In this document: piece by piece, positions 37,712 to 46,122 of the stretch
Position numbering within the stretch: the stretch's first letter is position 1
Layout of the letters: each line of letters opens with the position of its first letter
DNA from: Paludibacteraceae bacterium
GTDB lineage: Bacteria; Bacteroidota; Bacteroidia; Bacteroidales; Paludibacteraceae
DNA: 64,000 nucleotides
Assembly: GCA_016938015.1 (NCBI GenBank)
Contig: JAFGVL010000105.1
Coordinates: 1-64,000, forward strand
Direction: 5' to 3'
Notes under the pieces: generated by a model
What the model was told of the DNA's origin: nothing
The model's input: only the letters and a program-made list of their open reading frames with translations
The model's database searches: none
Translations under genes and position numbers: made by a program

Positions 37712-39589
37712 GTGAGACAAAATGATTCCATACTTTTTTATATAAGAAAAACCTTGTCTTTTATTAAGAATAATTTTTCTTTGATAAAGAAAAGCCCTTC
37801 TTTACTAGTTAACAATCCGCATGTTTTATTGCTGTACGAACAGGTAATACTTTGGCGCGAAAAAAACATCAAGCAAAGACACTTCATTCTCATACTAAGT
37901 TTTTTAGTAGGCATTTTTACAGCTGTCGCAGCTATTATTCTAAAAAATGCACTACTCTTGATGAAAGAACTAGTTAGCCAAAACATAAGTGGATTACATT
38001 TTTTTTATTTAATAGCTCCTGTTTTGGGTATATTTTTGGCTGGTTTGTATGTGCGTTTAGTAGTAAAAGACGACATAAGCCATGGAGTAACAAAAATTTT
38101 ATATGCCATATCGCAACGTAAAGCACGAATAAAGCCTCATAATATGTGGTCGTCTATGTTTGCGAGCACATTAACCATAGGATTTGGAGGGTCGGTTGGA
38201 GCCGAAGCTCCAATTGTATTAACCGGCTCAGCTATTGGGTCTAACCTTGCTCGTTTTTTTAAAATGGACCAAAAAACGCTCATGATGATGGTGGGTTGTG
38301 GTGCATCGGGAGCAATAGGTGGAATTTTTAATGCACCCATTGCCGGAGTGGTATTTACATTAGAAGTGTTAATGATGGATCTTACGTTAACGTCCATTAT
38401 TCCACTTTTAATAGCTTCGGTAACGGCTACTGCCACCTCTTATTTTTTTATGGGAGATAAAGCACTGTTTCATTTAAGCACTTTCGATTCTTTTTCTTTA
38501 GATAGAATACCTTATTTATTATTATTAGGAATAGTTTGCGGAATTGTGTCCCTTTATTTTACACGAGTAATAAATCGCCTAGAAGATTTTTTTGGCAGAT
38601 TAAAAAACCCGACTATTAAACTAACCATAGGAGGGTTACTTCTAAGTAGTTTAATTTTCTTTTTGCCTGCCTTATATGGTGAGGGTTACGATACGATAGA
38701 GCTTTTACTAAATGGCAATCCTGAAAAAATAATGGAGGGGAGCGTGTTTTATCAATTCAAACATCACTCATGGATTCTTTTTGTTTACTTAGGATTAACT
38801 GTTTTATTTAAAGTAGTTGCTACCAGTGCTACCAACGGAGCCGGAGGAACCGGTGGTATTTTTGCACCAAGTTTATTTATTGGTTGCATTACCGGATATA
38901 TGGTTGCAATAGGGTTGAACTATTTTAATTTGGGCATTCCCGAACGAAATTTTGCCTTTGCAGGAATGGCCGGAGTGATGTCCGCTTTAATGCATGCACC
39001 ACTTACCGGTATCTTTCTTATTGCCGAACTAACCGGAGGATATAGTTTATTTATGTCCTTAATGATAACCTCTACTGTGGCTTACCTAACTATTTTAATA
39101 TTTGAGCCTCACAGCATTTACTCCATGCGTTTAGCAAAAAAAGGAGAACTTATTACACACCATAAAGATAAAGCAGTACTTACCTTTTTGAACACCAACG
39201 ATGAAATTGAAACCGATTTTACAACCGTTAATCCCGAAATGTATTTAGGAGATTTGATACGAAAAATAGCAACATCCAGCAGAAATATATTTCCGGTAGT
39301 AAACAACGACGGTGTATTTTTAGGAATACTTCACCTTGACGAAGTAAGAAACATCATGTTTCGAACAGAACTGTATCAACGATTTACAGTAAGACGTTTA
39401 ATGGTATCGCCCCCTGCAATAATTAAAAGAACCGACTCGATGGAAAATGTGATGAAAATATTTGATAAAACCAAAGCCTGGAATTTACCTGTTGTAGATG
39501 AAAACGGTGTCTATTTAGGCTATGTATCTAAATCGAGCTTATTTGATTCCTACCGACATATTATGTTAGAGCAATTTTCTGACGATTAA
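37712..39589 (+). CDS. ClC-type anion channel or transporter with CBS pair
   Basis: A 625-residue ClC protein starting with GTG one base after the previous stop; no in-frame ATG exists before the first membrane helix. Motifs are GFGGSVGAEAPIVLTGS with the gating Glu, FNAPIAGVVFTLEVL, and GAGGTGGIFAPSLFIG. Two CBS domains follow from about residue 500 (VNPEMYLGDLIRKI..., RRLMVSPPAIIKRTDSMENVM). The position aligned with the proton-transfer Glu of E. coli ClC (FIIEEM) appears to be Val (FTLEVL), as in channel-type members; that alignment is by eye. Confidence 0.92.
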   Translation: MRQNDSILFYIRKTLSFIKNNFSLIKKSPSLLVNNPHVLLLYEQVILWREKNIKQRHFILILSFLVGIFTAVAAIILKNALLLMKELVSQNISGLHFFYLIAPVLGIFLAGLYVRLVVKDDISHGVTKILYAISQRKARIKPHNMWSSMFASTLTIGFGGSVGAEAPIVLTGSAIGSNLARFFKMDQKTLMMMVGCGASGAIGGIFNAPIAGVVFTLEVLMMDLTLTSIIPLLIASVTATATSYFFMGDKALFHLSTFDSFSLDRIPYLLLLGIVCGIVSLYFTRVINRLEDFFGRLKNPTIKLTIGGLLLSSLIFFLPALYGEGYDTIELLLNGNPEKIMEGSVFYQFKHHSWILFVYLGLTVLFKVVATSATNGAGGTGGIFAPSLFIGCITGYMVAIGLNYFNLGIPERNFAFAGMAGVMSALMHAPLTGIFLIAELTGGYSLFMSLMITSTVAYLTILIFEPHSIYSMRLAKKGELITHHKDKAVLTFLNTNDEIETDFTTVNPEMYLGDLIRKIATSSRNIFPVVNNDGVFLGILHLDEVRNIMFRTELYQRFTVRRLMVSPPAIIKRTDSMENVMKIFDKTKAWNLPVVDENGVYLGYVSKSSLFDSYRHIMLEQFSDD

Positions 39590-39592
39590 AAA

Positions 39593-40003
39593 CTACTTGC
39601 ACAACTCCCCTTTTTTCATCAAAGAGATAATCTTTTCTTTATCGGACAAATGCTCTTTCAACTGTTCGTTTTCTTTTTGTAGCAATACAATTAATTCGTT
39701 TAGAGAGGTGGCTGTTTTTGCCCCCGAAACAGAATAAACAGCAGGATGTTCTTGCGCAATTTTTAAAATAGTTTCTGTTGGATAAGCTGTTTCATAACTA
39801 TCTGACAAAAGTTTAAAAAAGTCAACTTCTAAAATAAAACTGATTTTTCGGAGTAATTCTGTGTCAATAGAATCTCTTGAAAAAATATTGTACACGTTAT
39901 TTCGAGTAGTATTTATTTTACGCGCAAACTCAACTATTGGAAATCTTTTCAACCTTACAACTTCCTCAATTTTTTTACCGATGTGAATCATAGTGTCATT
40001 CAT
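39593..40003 (-). CDS. XRE-like HTH protein with C-terminal coiled coil
   Basis: A 136-residue putative regulator. Residues about 5-65 (GKKIEEVVRLKRFPIVEFARKINTTRNNVYNIFSRDSIDTELL) look like an XRE helix-turn-helix followed by a dimer helix. Residues about 105-130 (LNELIVLLQKENEQLKEHLSDKEKII) form a leucine-heptad coiled coil. Proteins of this layout are common in Bacteroidota and their targets are generally unknown. It is convergent with the ClC gene, only 3 nt apart. A TACTTTTG -7 box (40027-40034, minus) lies upstream. Confidence 0.75.
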   Translation of the reverse strand: MNDTMIHIGKKIEEVVRLKRFPIVEFARKINTTRNNVYNIFSRDSIDTELLRKISFILEVDFFKLLSDSYETAYPTETILKIAQEHPAVYSVSGAKTATSLNELIVLLQKENEQLKEHLSDKEKIISLMKKGELCK

Positions 40004-40026
40004 TATATTAGAAAAATTTCCATTTA

Positions 40027-40034
40027 CAAAAGTA
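40027..40034 (-). promoter_or_regulatory. Putative -7 box of the HTH gene
   Basis: Minus-strand tacttttg matches TAnnTTTG and is 24 nt before the start codon at 40003. No -33 TTTG is apparent. Confidence 0.45.
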
Positions 40035-40179
40035 TTTCTTAAAGTATATTAATTGTTCATAATTTGTTTTATAATTTTTAATAAAAAGCAAAATTATATT
40101 TTACATTTAAATATTTTTTATAGATATTTGACGTTTCAATTCAACCTTAACTATTTACTAACTTAAAAACACTCTATTT

Positions 40180-40317
40180 ATGAATGAATTTTACAAAAAA
40201 GAACGTGAGAAAAATCAACCTTCACTTATCTGTATTATTACTTGGTCGCTCATTGCACTTATAATGTGCACTTCTGCTTGGACGTATATTAAACTTATCT
40301 CTTTTTTTATTCAGTAA
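40180..40317 (+). CDS. Small single-span membrane protein, 45 residues
   Basis: This frame is too short for the ORF track. It encodes MNEFYKKEREKNQPS, then a hydrophobic helix LICIITWSLIALIMCTSAW and a short tail YIKLISFFIQ. The lysine/arginine-rich N-terminus would stay cytoplasmic. It lies 26 nt before an HU gene in the same orientation and may share its transcript. I recognise no family. It could be a chance ORF, but the charge-then-hydrophobic layout and position support a real gene. Confidence 0.5.
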   Translation: MNEFYKKEREKNQPSLICIITWSLIALIMCTSAWTYIKLISFFIQ

Positions 40318-40343
40318 TATTAATTTTTAAATTAAAAAAGCCT

Positions 40344-40616
40344 ATGAACAAAACAGACTTAATCAATGTAATTAGTAGCAAAACCGGTTTAAACAAAAGT
40401 AACTCAAAAAAAGCGATAGAAGCTTTTGTTCAAATTATTACTAAACAGCTGGCTAAAGGTGATAGTGTTAGAATTTCAGATTTTGGCACTTTTAAAATTA
40501 CCAAAAGAGCTGCTAGAAATGGGATTATCCCTTCAACAAAAGCTGTGATTAAAATTCCGGCAAAAAAAGTTGCTAAATTTACTGTTGCTAAAAAACTAGC
40601 CGAAACGGTTAAGTAA
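40344..40616 (+). CDS. HU/IHF-family DNA-binding protein
   Basis: A 90-residue histone-like protein that bends and compacts DNA. It has MNKTDLINVISSKTGLNKSNSKKAIEAFVQ and GDSVRISDFGTFKITKRAARNG, the HU signature, followed by the beta-arm with IPSTKAVIKIPAKKVAKF. Full length. A strong hairpin terminator follows. It may be one of several HU paralogues, so I give no allele name. Confidence 0.93.
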   Translation: MNKTDLINVISSKTGLNKSNSKKAIEAFVQIITKQLAKGDSVRISDFGTFKITKRAARNGIIPSTKAVIKIPAKKVAKFTVAKKLAETVK

Positions 40617-40641
40617 AAATCTGTAACGGCAATCTATCTTT

Positions 40642-40679
40642 GAAAAATGGCTAAAAAACTCCTTTTTTAGTCATTTTTC
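40642..40679. terminator. Bidirectional terminator between HU and alkaline phosphatase genes
   Basis: A 17-bp stem (40642-40658 with 40663-40679) with one G-U-type mismatch and a 4-nt ctcc loop; A- and T-rich arms give U-tracts in both directions. It sits between convergent genes. Confidence 0.8.
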
Positions 40680-40745
40680 TCTTTTAAAACAAAAGTAATC
40701 AGATTTAGTTCAACTAATAATAATTTTTAACTTAATAACTCGTTT

Positions 40746-41831
40746 TTAATAATCTTTAAATTGATACAGCTTCATTAGCTTATCAAAAAAAGAAGTATTC
40801 TCCATAAAACCGCTAAAATTTTCGGCTCCTACGCCAAACGAAAACACAGGTACAGGAGTAGCTGAATGGTGTTTGGTTGTAAATTTCTTTTTAATTTTTC
40901 CGGTTTCAGAGTCTTTATTCAATAAAACCAATCCTCCCGTTTCATGGTCGGCAGTAATAATTACTAAGGTATTACCACCCTGCGCAGCCGCAAAATCGAG
41001 CACTAAACCTATCACTTTATCAAAGTCTAACACTTCATCTATAACATCGTTAAAGTTATTTTTGTGCGAAGCCCAATCAATTTGAGAAGCTTCTACAAGT
41101 AAAAAAAATCCTTTGTCGTTTTTACTCAAAAGCTCTAACGCTTTTTTTGTTCCATTGTATAATAAATCTTGTCTTTCTGCTGCTTTTGGGGGATGATTAT
41201 CGGCAAGTAAAGCAACAATTTTACCGGTATCAACCGCTAACACATCGTTGATCGTATACAGCATTTGATATCCTTTTTCGACACATTGCCGGGTTAAACT
41301 ACTGCCATTATGTATTGACTCAAAATCTTTTTTTCCTCCACCAATAAGCACATCAACACCTGAATTAACAATATCTTGAGCAATAGCCGATGTCATGCTA
41401 CGATGAACTCTATGTGCTAAATATGATGCCGGAGTAGCATAAGTTACATTACAAGCAACTACAACACCCGTAGATAAACCTTGCTGATGGGCAACTTCTA
41501 AGATAGATTTTTGTGGCAATGAATCGGCCGATAAACCAATCATCCCATTATTGGTTTTTACGCCACAGGCTAAAGCTGTGCCACCGGCACCGGAATCGGT
41601 AGTGTAATTATTAGCTGAATATGTTTTTGAGAAACCGCTATATGTACATCGTTCAATATTTAACTTCCCATTGTTTTTAGTCATGGCAGCATAGATATGA
41701 CTCAAGCCCATACCATCGCCAATCATAAAAACCACATTTTTAACTTTTATTTCTTGAGAATGAATACAAAGTAGTGGAAAAAGAAAAAAAACTACCGTTA
41801 GTAAGCTTACTATCTTATTCTTTTTTTGCAT
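40746..41831 (-). CDS. Alkaline phosphatase
   Basis: A 361-residue exported phosphomonoesterase. The signal peptide is KKNKIVSLLTVVFFLFPLLCIHS. Metal and catalytic motifs of the PhoA superfamily: FMIGDGMGLSH (Asp), NYTTDSGAGGTALACG (nucleophile Ser), LVEASQIDWASHKN and ITADHETGGL. It is shorter than E. coli PhoA, as is usual for Bacteroidota. It is the last gene after merR, mltD, DUF5683 and parAB on the same strand, 10 nt after merR. No Pho-box was recognised. Confidence 0.93.
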   Translation of the reverse strand: MQKKNKIVSLLTVVFFLFPLLCIHSQEIKVKNVVFMIGDGMGLSHIYAAMTKNNGKLNIERCTYSGFSKTYSANNYTTDSGAGGTALACGVKTNNGMIGLSADSLPQKSILEVAHQQGLSTGVVVACNVTYATPASYLAHRVHRSMTSAIAQDIVNSGVDVLIGGGKKDFESIHNGSSLTRQCVEKGYQMLYTINDVLAVDTGKIVALLADNHPPKAAERQDLLYNGTKKALELLSKNDKGFFLLVEASQIDWASHKNNFNDVIDEVLDFDKVIGLVLDFAAAQGGNTLVIITADHETGGLVLLNKDSETGKIKKKFTTKHHSATPVPVFSFGVGAENFSGFMENTSFFDKLMKLYQFKDY

Positions 41832-41841
41832 GAACGTACAA

Positions 41842-42186
41842 TTATAAATCGGGATTATCAGTTGGAAGAGTTAAGCCTTTTCGGATGGCAAGCAGTTCCT
41901 CTTTAACACTTGATAAACGAGTAAATATTTCTTGATGAACTGCAACCGAAGATTTACTTTCTTTCATCTTTTTTTTTGCCCCTATAAGAGTAAGTCCTTG
42001 AACACGAACCAAGTAATAAATTTGTTTCAAGGTTTCAATATCTTGTTCGGTATAAAAACGGGTGCCCTTTACATTTTTATGCGGTTGTATTTGCTGTGCA
42101 AATTCTTTCTCCCAAAAACGCAACAACGACTGGTTTACATTCAGCATTGTTGCTACTTCCGATATCGAATAATACAGCTTTGACAT
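41842..42186 (-). CDS. MerR-family transcriptional regulator
   Basis: A 114-residue regulator with a winged-helix MerR domain: YYSISEVATMLNVNQSLLRFWEKEF, then GTRFYTEQDIETLKQIYYLVRVQGLTLIGAKKKM. The C-terminus is a short helix without effector-binding cysteines. The ATG follows the upstream gene's TAG directly. Small MerR proteins of this type occur beside this transglycosylase in many Bacteroidota; their target is unclear to me. Confidence 0.88.
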   Translation of the reverse strand: MSKLYYSISEVATMLNVNQSLLRFWEKEFAQQIQPHKNVKGTRFYTEQDIETLKQIYYLVRVQGLTLIGAKKKMKESKSSVAVHQEIFTRLSSVKEELLAIRKGLTLPTDNPDL

Positions 42187-43464
42187 CTATTTACGCCTGA
42201 TAGTTAATCGTTGACCTATTTGAATTTTACTTCCTCTTAATCCGTTCCATCGTTTAATATCGGAAACTTTAACACCATATCTACTGGCTATCCCTGTAAG
42301 GGTATCTCCTCGCCTTACTTTATGTACAACTTTTCTGTGTTTAGGCTTATGTACAACCGGAGGGTCTACCGGTTCTTGAATAATGGCTAAAGAGTCGATA
42401 CAAGAAGGTGCAAAAATAGAATCTTTCAAATCAATAAACTTCGACGCATAATGAGTAGGAAGTCTTAAGTTATATTCTTTTAGTTTGCTTCCGGGAATAA
42501 TATCTTTTCTATATTGAGGGTTTAGTATTCGTAATTCATCAATTGGAATACCCAATACTTGTGATACTTTATAGAATGACAAACGTTCATTTACCACAAT
42601 AGTATCTGTATAAATAGGCATATCTATTTCAGCCGGACAAAGATTATGATCCGAGTAATACTGCATCACATAATTTGCTGCGATAAAAATAGGCACATAA
42701 CTGCGGGTTTCGGCAGGTAAAAAACGGTATATACTCCAATAATCACGTTTGCCTCCCGACCTACGAATAGCTTTATTTACAGTACCCGGACCACAATTGT
42801 AAGCAGCAATTGCCATGTGCCAATCATTGTATATTCGGTATAAATCTTTTAAATAGCGTACGGCAGCATACGTTGATTTTACCGGATCACAGCGTTCATC
42901 TACTAAAGTATTTACCGTTAATCCGTACATCCTTCCCGTTGAAGGCATAAATTGCCACAATCCGCGTGCGCCGGCTCTGGAAACCACAGTTGTGTTTAAA
43001 GCCGATTCAATTACCGGCAAAATCTTAAACTCTATTGGCATATCGTTTTCTGCCAATATATCTTCAAAGATGGGGAAATAGTATTTACTGAGTCCAAGCA
43101 ACTTTTCTACATGGTCGCGTCGTCTGTCTACATAAAAATTTATAACCGTTTTTACTTTGTTATTATACGGCATATCAATTTCGTTGGGCAAACTTTCTAA
43201 TTTTAATTTTATAATACTATCAGAATATTCAATATTCTCGTAACCTTTCTTTTTACATTTTCCTTTTTTGGAATGCTTTGCATAGTATGAAAACATCAAA
43301 CTATCCATTACAGAATTAAAAGAACAAGGAACGGTAAAAGAACTTTCGAGCATTTCGGAAGTTTCTGTAGAACTTAATGGTTCAGAAAAATCTTCATCTT
43401 GTGCTAGTATAAAAGGGGAAAAAACGGCAATAATTAGAAAGGATAGGATTATTTTTTTACTCAT
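42187..43464 (-). CDS. mltD: Lytic transglycosylase with LysM domain (MltD-like)
   Basis: A 425-residue exported enzyme cleaving the glycan backbone of peptidoglycan. After the signal peptide (ILSFLIIAVFSPFILAQ) the SLT domain has KILPVIESALNTTVVSRAGARGLWQFMPSTGRMYG with the catalytic Glu, and AIAAYNCGPGTVNKAIRR. One C-terminal LysM (HKVRRGDTLTGIASRYGVKVSDIKRWNGL) binds peptidoglycan. It starts 10 nt after the DUF5683 gene. Confidence 0.93.
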   Translation of the reverse strand: MSKKIILSFLIIAVFSPFILAQDEDFSEPLSSTETSEMLESSFTVPCSFNSVMDSLMFSYYAKHSKKGKCKKKGYENIEYSDSIIKLKLESLPNEIDMPYNNKVKTVINFYVDRRRDHVEKLLGLSKYYFPIFEDILAENDMPIEFKILPVIESALNTTVVSRAGARGLWQFMPSTGRMYGLTVNTLVDERCDPVKSTYAAVRYLKDLYRIYNDWHMAIAAYNCGPGTVNKAIRRSGGKRDYWSIYRFLPAETRSYVPIFIAANYVMQYYSDHNLCPAEIDMPIYTDTIVVNERLSFYKVSQVLGIPIDELRILNPQYRKDIIPGSKLKEYNLRLPTHYASKFIDLKDSIFAPSCIDSLAIIQEPVDPPVVHKPKHRKVVHKVRRGDTLTGIASRYGVKVSDIKRWNGLRGSKIQIGQRLTIRRK

Positions 43465-43474
43465 TATTATAAAT

Positions 43475-44134
43475 CTAAAAAGTTAGTTGACAACGCAAAC
43501 CCAGCGTTGTGCTATTAAAATCAAAATTATTATTAAAAAATGGTTCAACACGTAACGATAAATCGGGACTAATATCAAAATCATACAATTGGGCATCTAC
43601 ATAGGCATCTAAAATGGTTAAACCATAAAACGCCACAATACCTATAATTGATAAATCTCTATTGTATCTGTAACTCTGCCTTTTTTGGTTTAAAACCTGC
43701 TCTAGCCAAGCCATATCAGAAGAGTTTGCTTTAAATGCAGCCACATCTTCACCACTTGGAATTCTATTCACATAATCTTCCGTTAACGGATCATCATCGG
43801 CTATCGAAATATACTCCTTTTTATAGCTGTTGTAATATGCACCATTCCATGAAATAGCGTAAATTAACGCCGCATAACCTGCATACACAATTGGCACTTT
43901 CCAATACTTGCGGTTATATATTTGACCTAAACCGGGCACTAGCATACTATAGAATAATGCTTTTTTGGGATTCGGTTTAAATACTACCAACCGATTGCCC
44001 TTTGATATAGTATCGGGCACACTACTATTTTTATTTACAGTGTTCCTAACAAGTACAGAATCCGACTGCGAAAAACAAATTTGCATGCTAACAAATAAGC
44101 AAGCCATCATCAATATAAGAACACGCTTATTCAA
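43475..44134 (-). CDS. DUF5683-family membrane protein
   Basis: A 219-residue protein with a signal peptide (LILMMACLFVSMQICFSQ) and the DUF5683 core NPKKALFYSMLVPGLGQIYNRKYWKVPIVYAG, followed by a hydrophobic segment and a beta-rich C-terminus ending TLGLRCQLTF, which looks like an outer-membrane strand. The family has no known function but sits between parB and a lytic transglycosylase in many Bacteroidota, hinting at envelope or division work. Confidence 0.82.
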   Translation of the reverse strand: MNKRVLILMMACLFVSMQICFSQSDSVLVRNTVNKNSSVPDTISKGNRLVVFKPNPKKALFYSMLVPGLGQIYNRKYWKVPIVYAGYAALIYAISWNGAYYNSYKKEYISIADDDPLTEDYVNRIPSGEDVAAFKANSSDMAWLEQVLNQKRQSYRYNRDLSIIGIVAFYGLTILDAYVDAQLYDFDISPDLSLRVEPFFNNNFDFNSTTLGLRCQLTF

Positions 44135-44146
44135 GTTATATTGCTA

Positions 44147-45016
44147 TTATTTTGTATGTAAAATTTGAATCAATTGATCCAATTCTTCTTCTGAATTAAA
44201 TGGAAGTATAATTTTTCCTTTACCATTATCACTACACACCAATTCTACACGAGTTTGCAAACTAGTTGAAAGAGAAGCTTTTATTGCTTGATATTTTTCT
44301 TGAAAGAGCCCTTTCTTCTCTAACGGTTCTTTTAAATCAACTTCTTGTTTATTTTTTAAAGAACGAACAAGTTCCTCTACTTTGCGAACCGTAAAATCGT
44401 TGGCAAGAATAGCATTATACACTTCTAACTGCTGTATGGGGTTTTCGATATTAATCAAAGCGCGCGCATGACCCATATCAATTTTTTTGGCTGTAATACC
44501 CAATTGAATTTCGGCCGGTAGTTTAAGCAAACGCAAATAGTTGGCAACAGTAGCACGTTTTTTCCCTACCAATTCACTCAATTTATCTTGTGTAAGGTTA
44601 TTTTCTTCCACTAATTTTTGATACCCTAAGGCTTCTTCAATAGCATTTAAGTCGTCGCGCTGAATATTTTCGATAAGTGCCAACTGCAACACTTGGTCAT
44701 CTTCTGCAGTTTTAATATAAGCCGGCACCTTTTGTAAACCTGCTTTTTTTGAAGCTCTGTAACGACGTTCGCCGGCAATAATCTGATAAGTACCATCGTT
44801 TTGCTTACGCACGGTAATAGGCTGAATAACACCTACCGATTTAATTGAAGCAGCTAGTTCGTTCAAACTTTCTTCGTCAAAATGGGTGCGTGGCTGGTTC
44901 GAATTGGGACGTATTTTTTCAATTTCAATTTCACCAAAAGCCGATGAGCCGGCAGTAGAAACCTCTTCCATTTCGAGCAAAGCGCCCATTCCTCTTCCAA
45001 GTACTGATTTTGCCAT
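44147..45016 (-). CDS. parB: Chromosome-partitioning protein ParB
   Basis: ParB (289 residues) binds parS and uses CTP to spread along the chromosome. N-terminal CTPase/ParB domain: IEKIRPNSNQPRTHFDEESLNELAASIKSVGVIQP and IIAGERRYRASKKAGL (the GERRxRA box). The HTH follows (TQDKLSELVGKKRATVANYLRLLKLP), then the C-terminal dimerisation helix. It lies 83 nt after parA. I saw no obvious parS in the flanking intergenic DNA. Confidence 0.96.
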   Translation of the reverse strand: MAKSVLGRGMGALLEMEEVSTAGSSAFGEIEIEKIRPNSNQPRTHFDEESLNELAASIKSVGVIQPITVRKQNDGTYQIIAGERRYRASKKAGLQKVPAYIKTAEDDQVLQLALIENIQRDDLNAIEEALGYQKLVEENNLTQDKLSELVGKKRATVANYLRLLKLPAEIQLGITAKKIDMGHARALINIENPIQQLEVYNAILANDFTVRKVEELVRSLKNKQEVDLKEPLEKKGLFQEKYQAIKASLSTSLQTRVELVCSDNGKGKIILPFNSEEELDQLIQILHTK

Positions 45017-45099
45017 AAATTTTATTTCAAATGTACTTAACTGTAATTATAATTACCAACATTACTTTTAGGTAAACCGAAAGCAACAAGTAAATTATG

Positions 45100-45864
45100 T
45101 TATTTATTTTTCTTTATTAATTCCTTTGCCAACTCCAAATGATTCAGTGTGCCTTTTGATTCAGGATCATACAGAAGTACAGGCTGACCATAACTTGGAG
45201 CTTCGCTTAACTTTACGTTTCGTTGAATAACCGTATCAAACACCATTACTTCAAAATGTCTTTTTACTTCTTGGTAAACCTGATTGGCTAAACGCAAACG
45301 AGAATCAAACATAGTAAGTAAAAAACCTTCTATGGCCAATTCCGGATTAAGCTTGCTTTTAATTATTTTAATGGTGTTTAGCAATTTGCTAATTCCTTCT
45401 AATGCAAAATACTCACACTGAACGGGAATAATAACCGAATCGGCAGCAGTCAACGAATTCACTGTTATCAATCCTAATGAAGGGGAACAATCAATTAAAA
45501 TATAATCGTAGCTATTTTTAAGCGGACTAAGTACTTTGCGAAGCACCACATCCCTATCATCCATATTAACCATTTCTATTTCGGCGCCAACTAAATCTAT
45601 GTGCGATGGAATAATGTCTAAATTTTTTACTGCTGTACTACAAATAGCTGTTGTTGCATCAATACCATCTAACAAACATTGATAAATACTTAAGCCGTGA
45701 GCTTTTACATCAATACCCAAACCCGACGAAGCGTTTGCTTGTGGATCGGCATCTACTATCAAAACTTTTTGTTTCAATGTAGCTAAAGAGGCAGCCAAAT
45801 TAATAGTGGTAGTTGTTTTTCCTACACCGCCTTTTTGGTTTGCTAATGCTATAATTTTTCCCAT
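45100..45864 (-). CDS. parA: Chromosome-partitioning ATPase ParA (Soj)
   Basis: ParA (254 residues) is a Walker-type ATPase working with ParB in origin segregation. The deviant Walker A is IALANQKGGVGKTTTTINLAASL, Walker A' is VLIVDADPQANASSGL and Walker B is YDYILIDCSPSLGL. It heads the parA-parB-DUF5683-mltD-merR-phosphatase run and is divergent from gldG. Confidence 0.96.
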   Translation of the reverse strand: MGKIIALANQKGGVGKTTTTINLAASLATLKQKVLIVDADPQANASSGLGIDVKAHGLSIYQCLLDGIDATTAICSTAVKNLDIIPSHIDLVGAEIEMVNMDDRDVVLRKVLSPLKNSYDYILIDCSPSLGLITVNSLTAADSVIIPVQCEYFALEGISKLLNTIKIIKSKLNPELAIEGFLLTMFDSRLRLANQVYQEVKRHFEVMVFDTVIQRNVKLSEAPSYGQPVLLYDPESKGTLNHLELAKELIKKNK

Positions 45865-45891
45865 TTATTACTAGAGTATTAATCAAGGTAG

Positions 45892-45899
45892 CAAAAATA
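45892..45899 (-). promoter_or_regulatory. Putative parA promoter
   Basis: Minus-strand tatttttg matches TAnnTTTG, 27 nt before the parA start. A TTTC at about the -33 distance (19 nt further upstream) is a 3-of-4 match. Confidence 0.5.
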
Positions 45900-45946
45900 T
45901 CAATAAATTCTTGTGTATGAAAGAAAAAGAAGTGAATACACGCTCT

Positions 45947-45975
45947 AAGTTATTAACATTTTCTGTTAATAACTT
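45947..45975. repeat. Perfect 12-bp palindrome in the parA-gldG gap
   Basis: aagttattaaca and tgttaataactt are exact reverse complements around a 5-nt loop (ttttc). It has no U-tract and lies between divergent genes, so it is more likely an operator or protein-binding site than a terminator. Confidence 0.5.
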
Positions 45976-46071
45976 TTGAATAAAGAATTTAGCTGCGGAA
46001 ATTTTCAAACTCAAGTCAAAAGAGTTGCATAAGTTTTAATTGTTTGATAACTAACATAGCATATTTTTTTC

Positions 46072-46079
46072 TATTTTTG
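46072..46079 (+). promoter_or_regulatory. Putative -7 box of gldG
   Basis: tatttttg matches TAnnTTTG, 43 nt before the gldG ATG. A TTTG at 46043-46046 is 25 nt upstream, wider than the usual spacing. Confidence 0.45.
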
Positions 46080-46122
46080 CGTACTCAAAAAAATGCTTTC
46101 AACTTATACCTAAAAGCAACTT

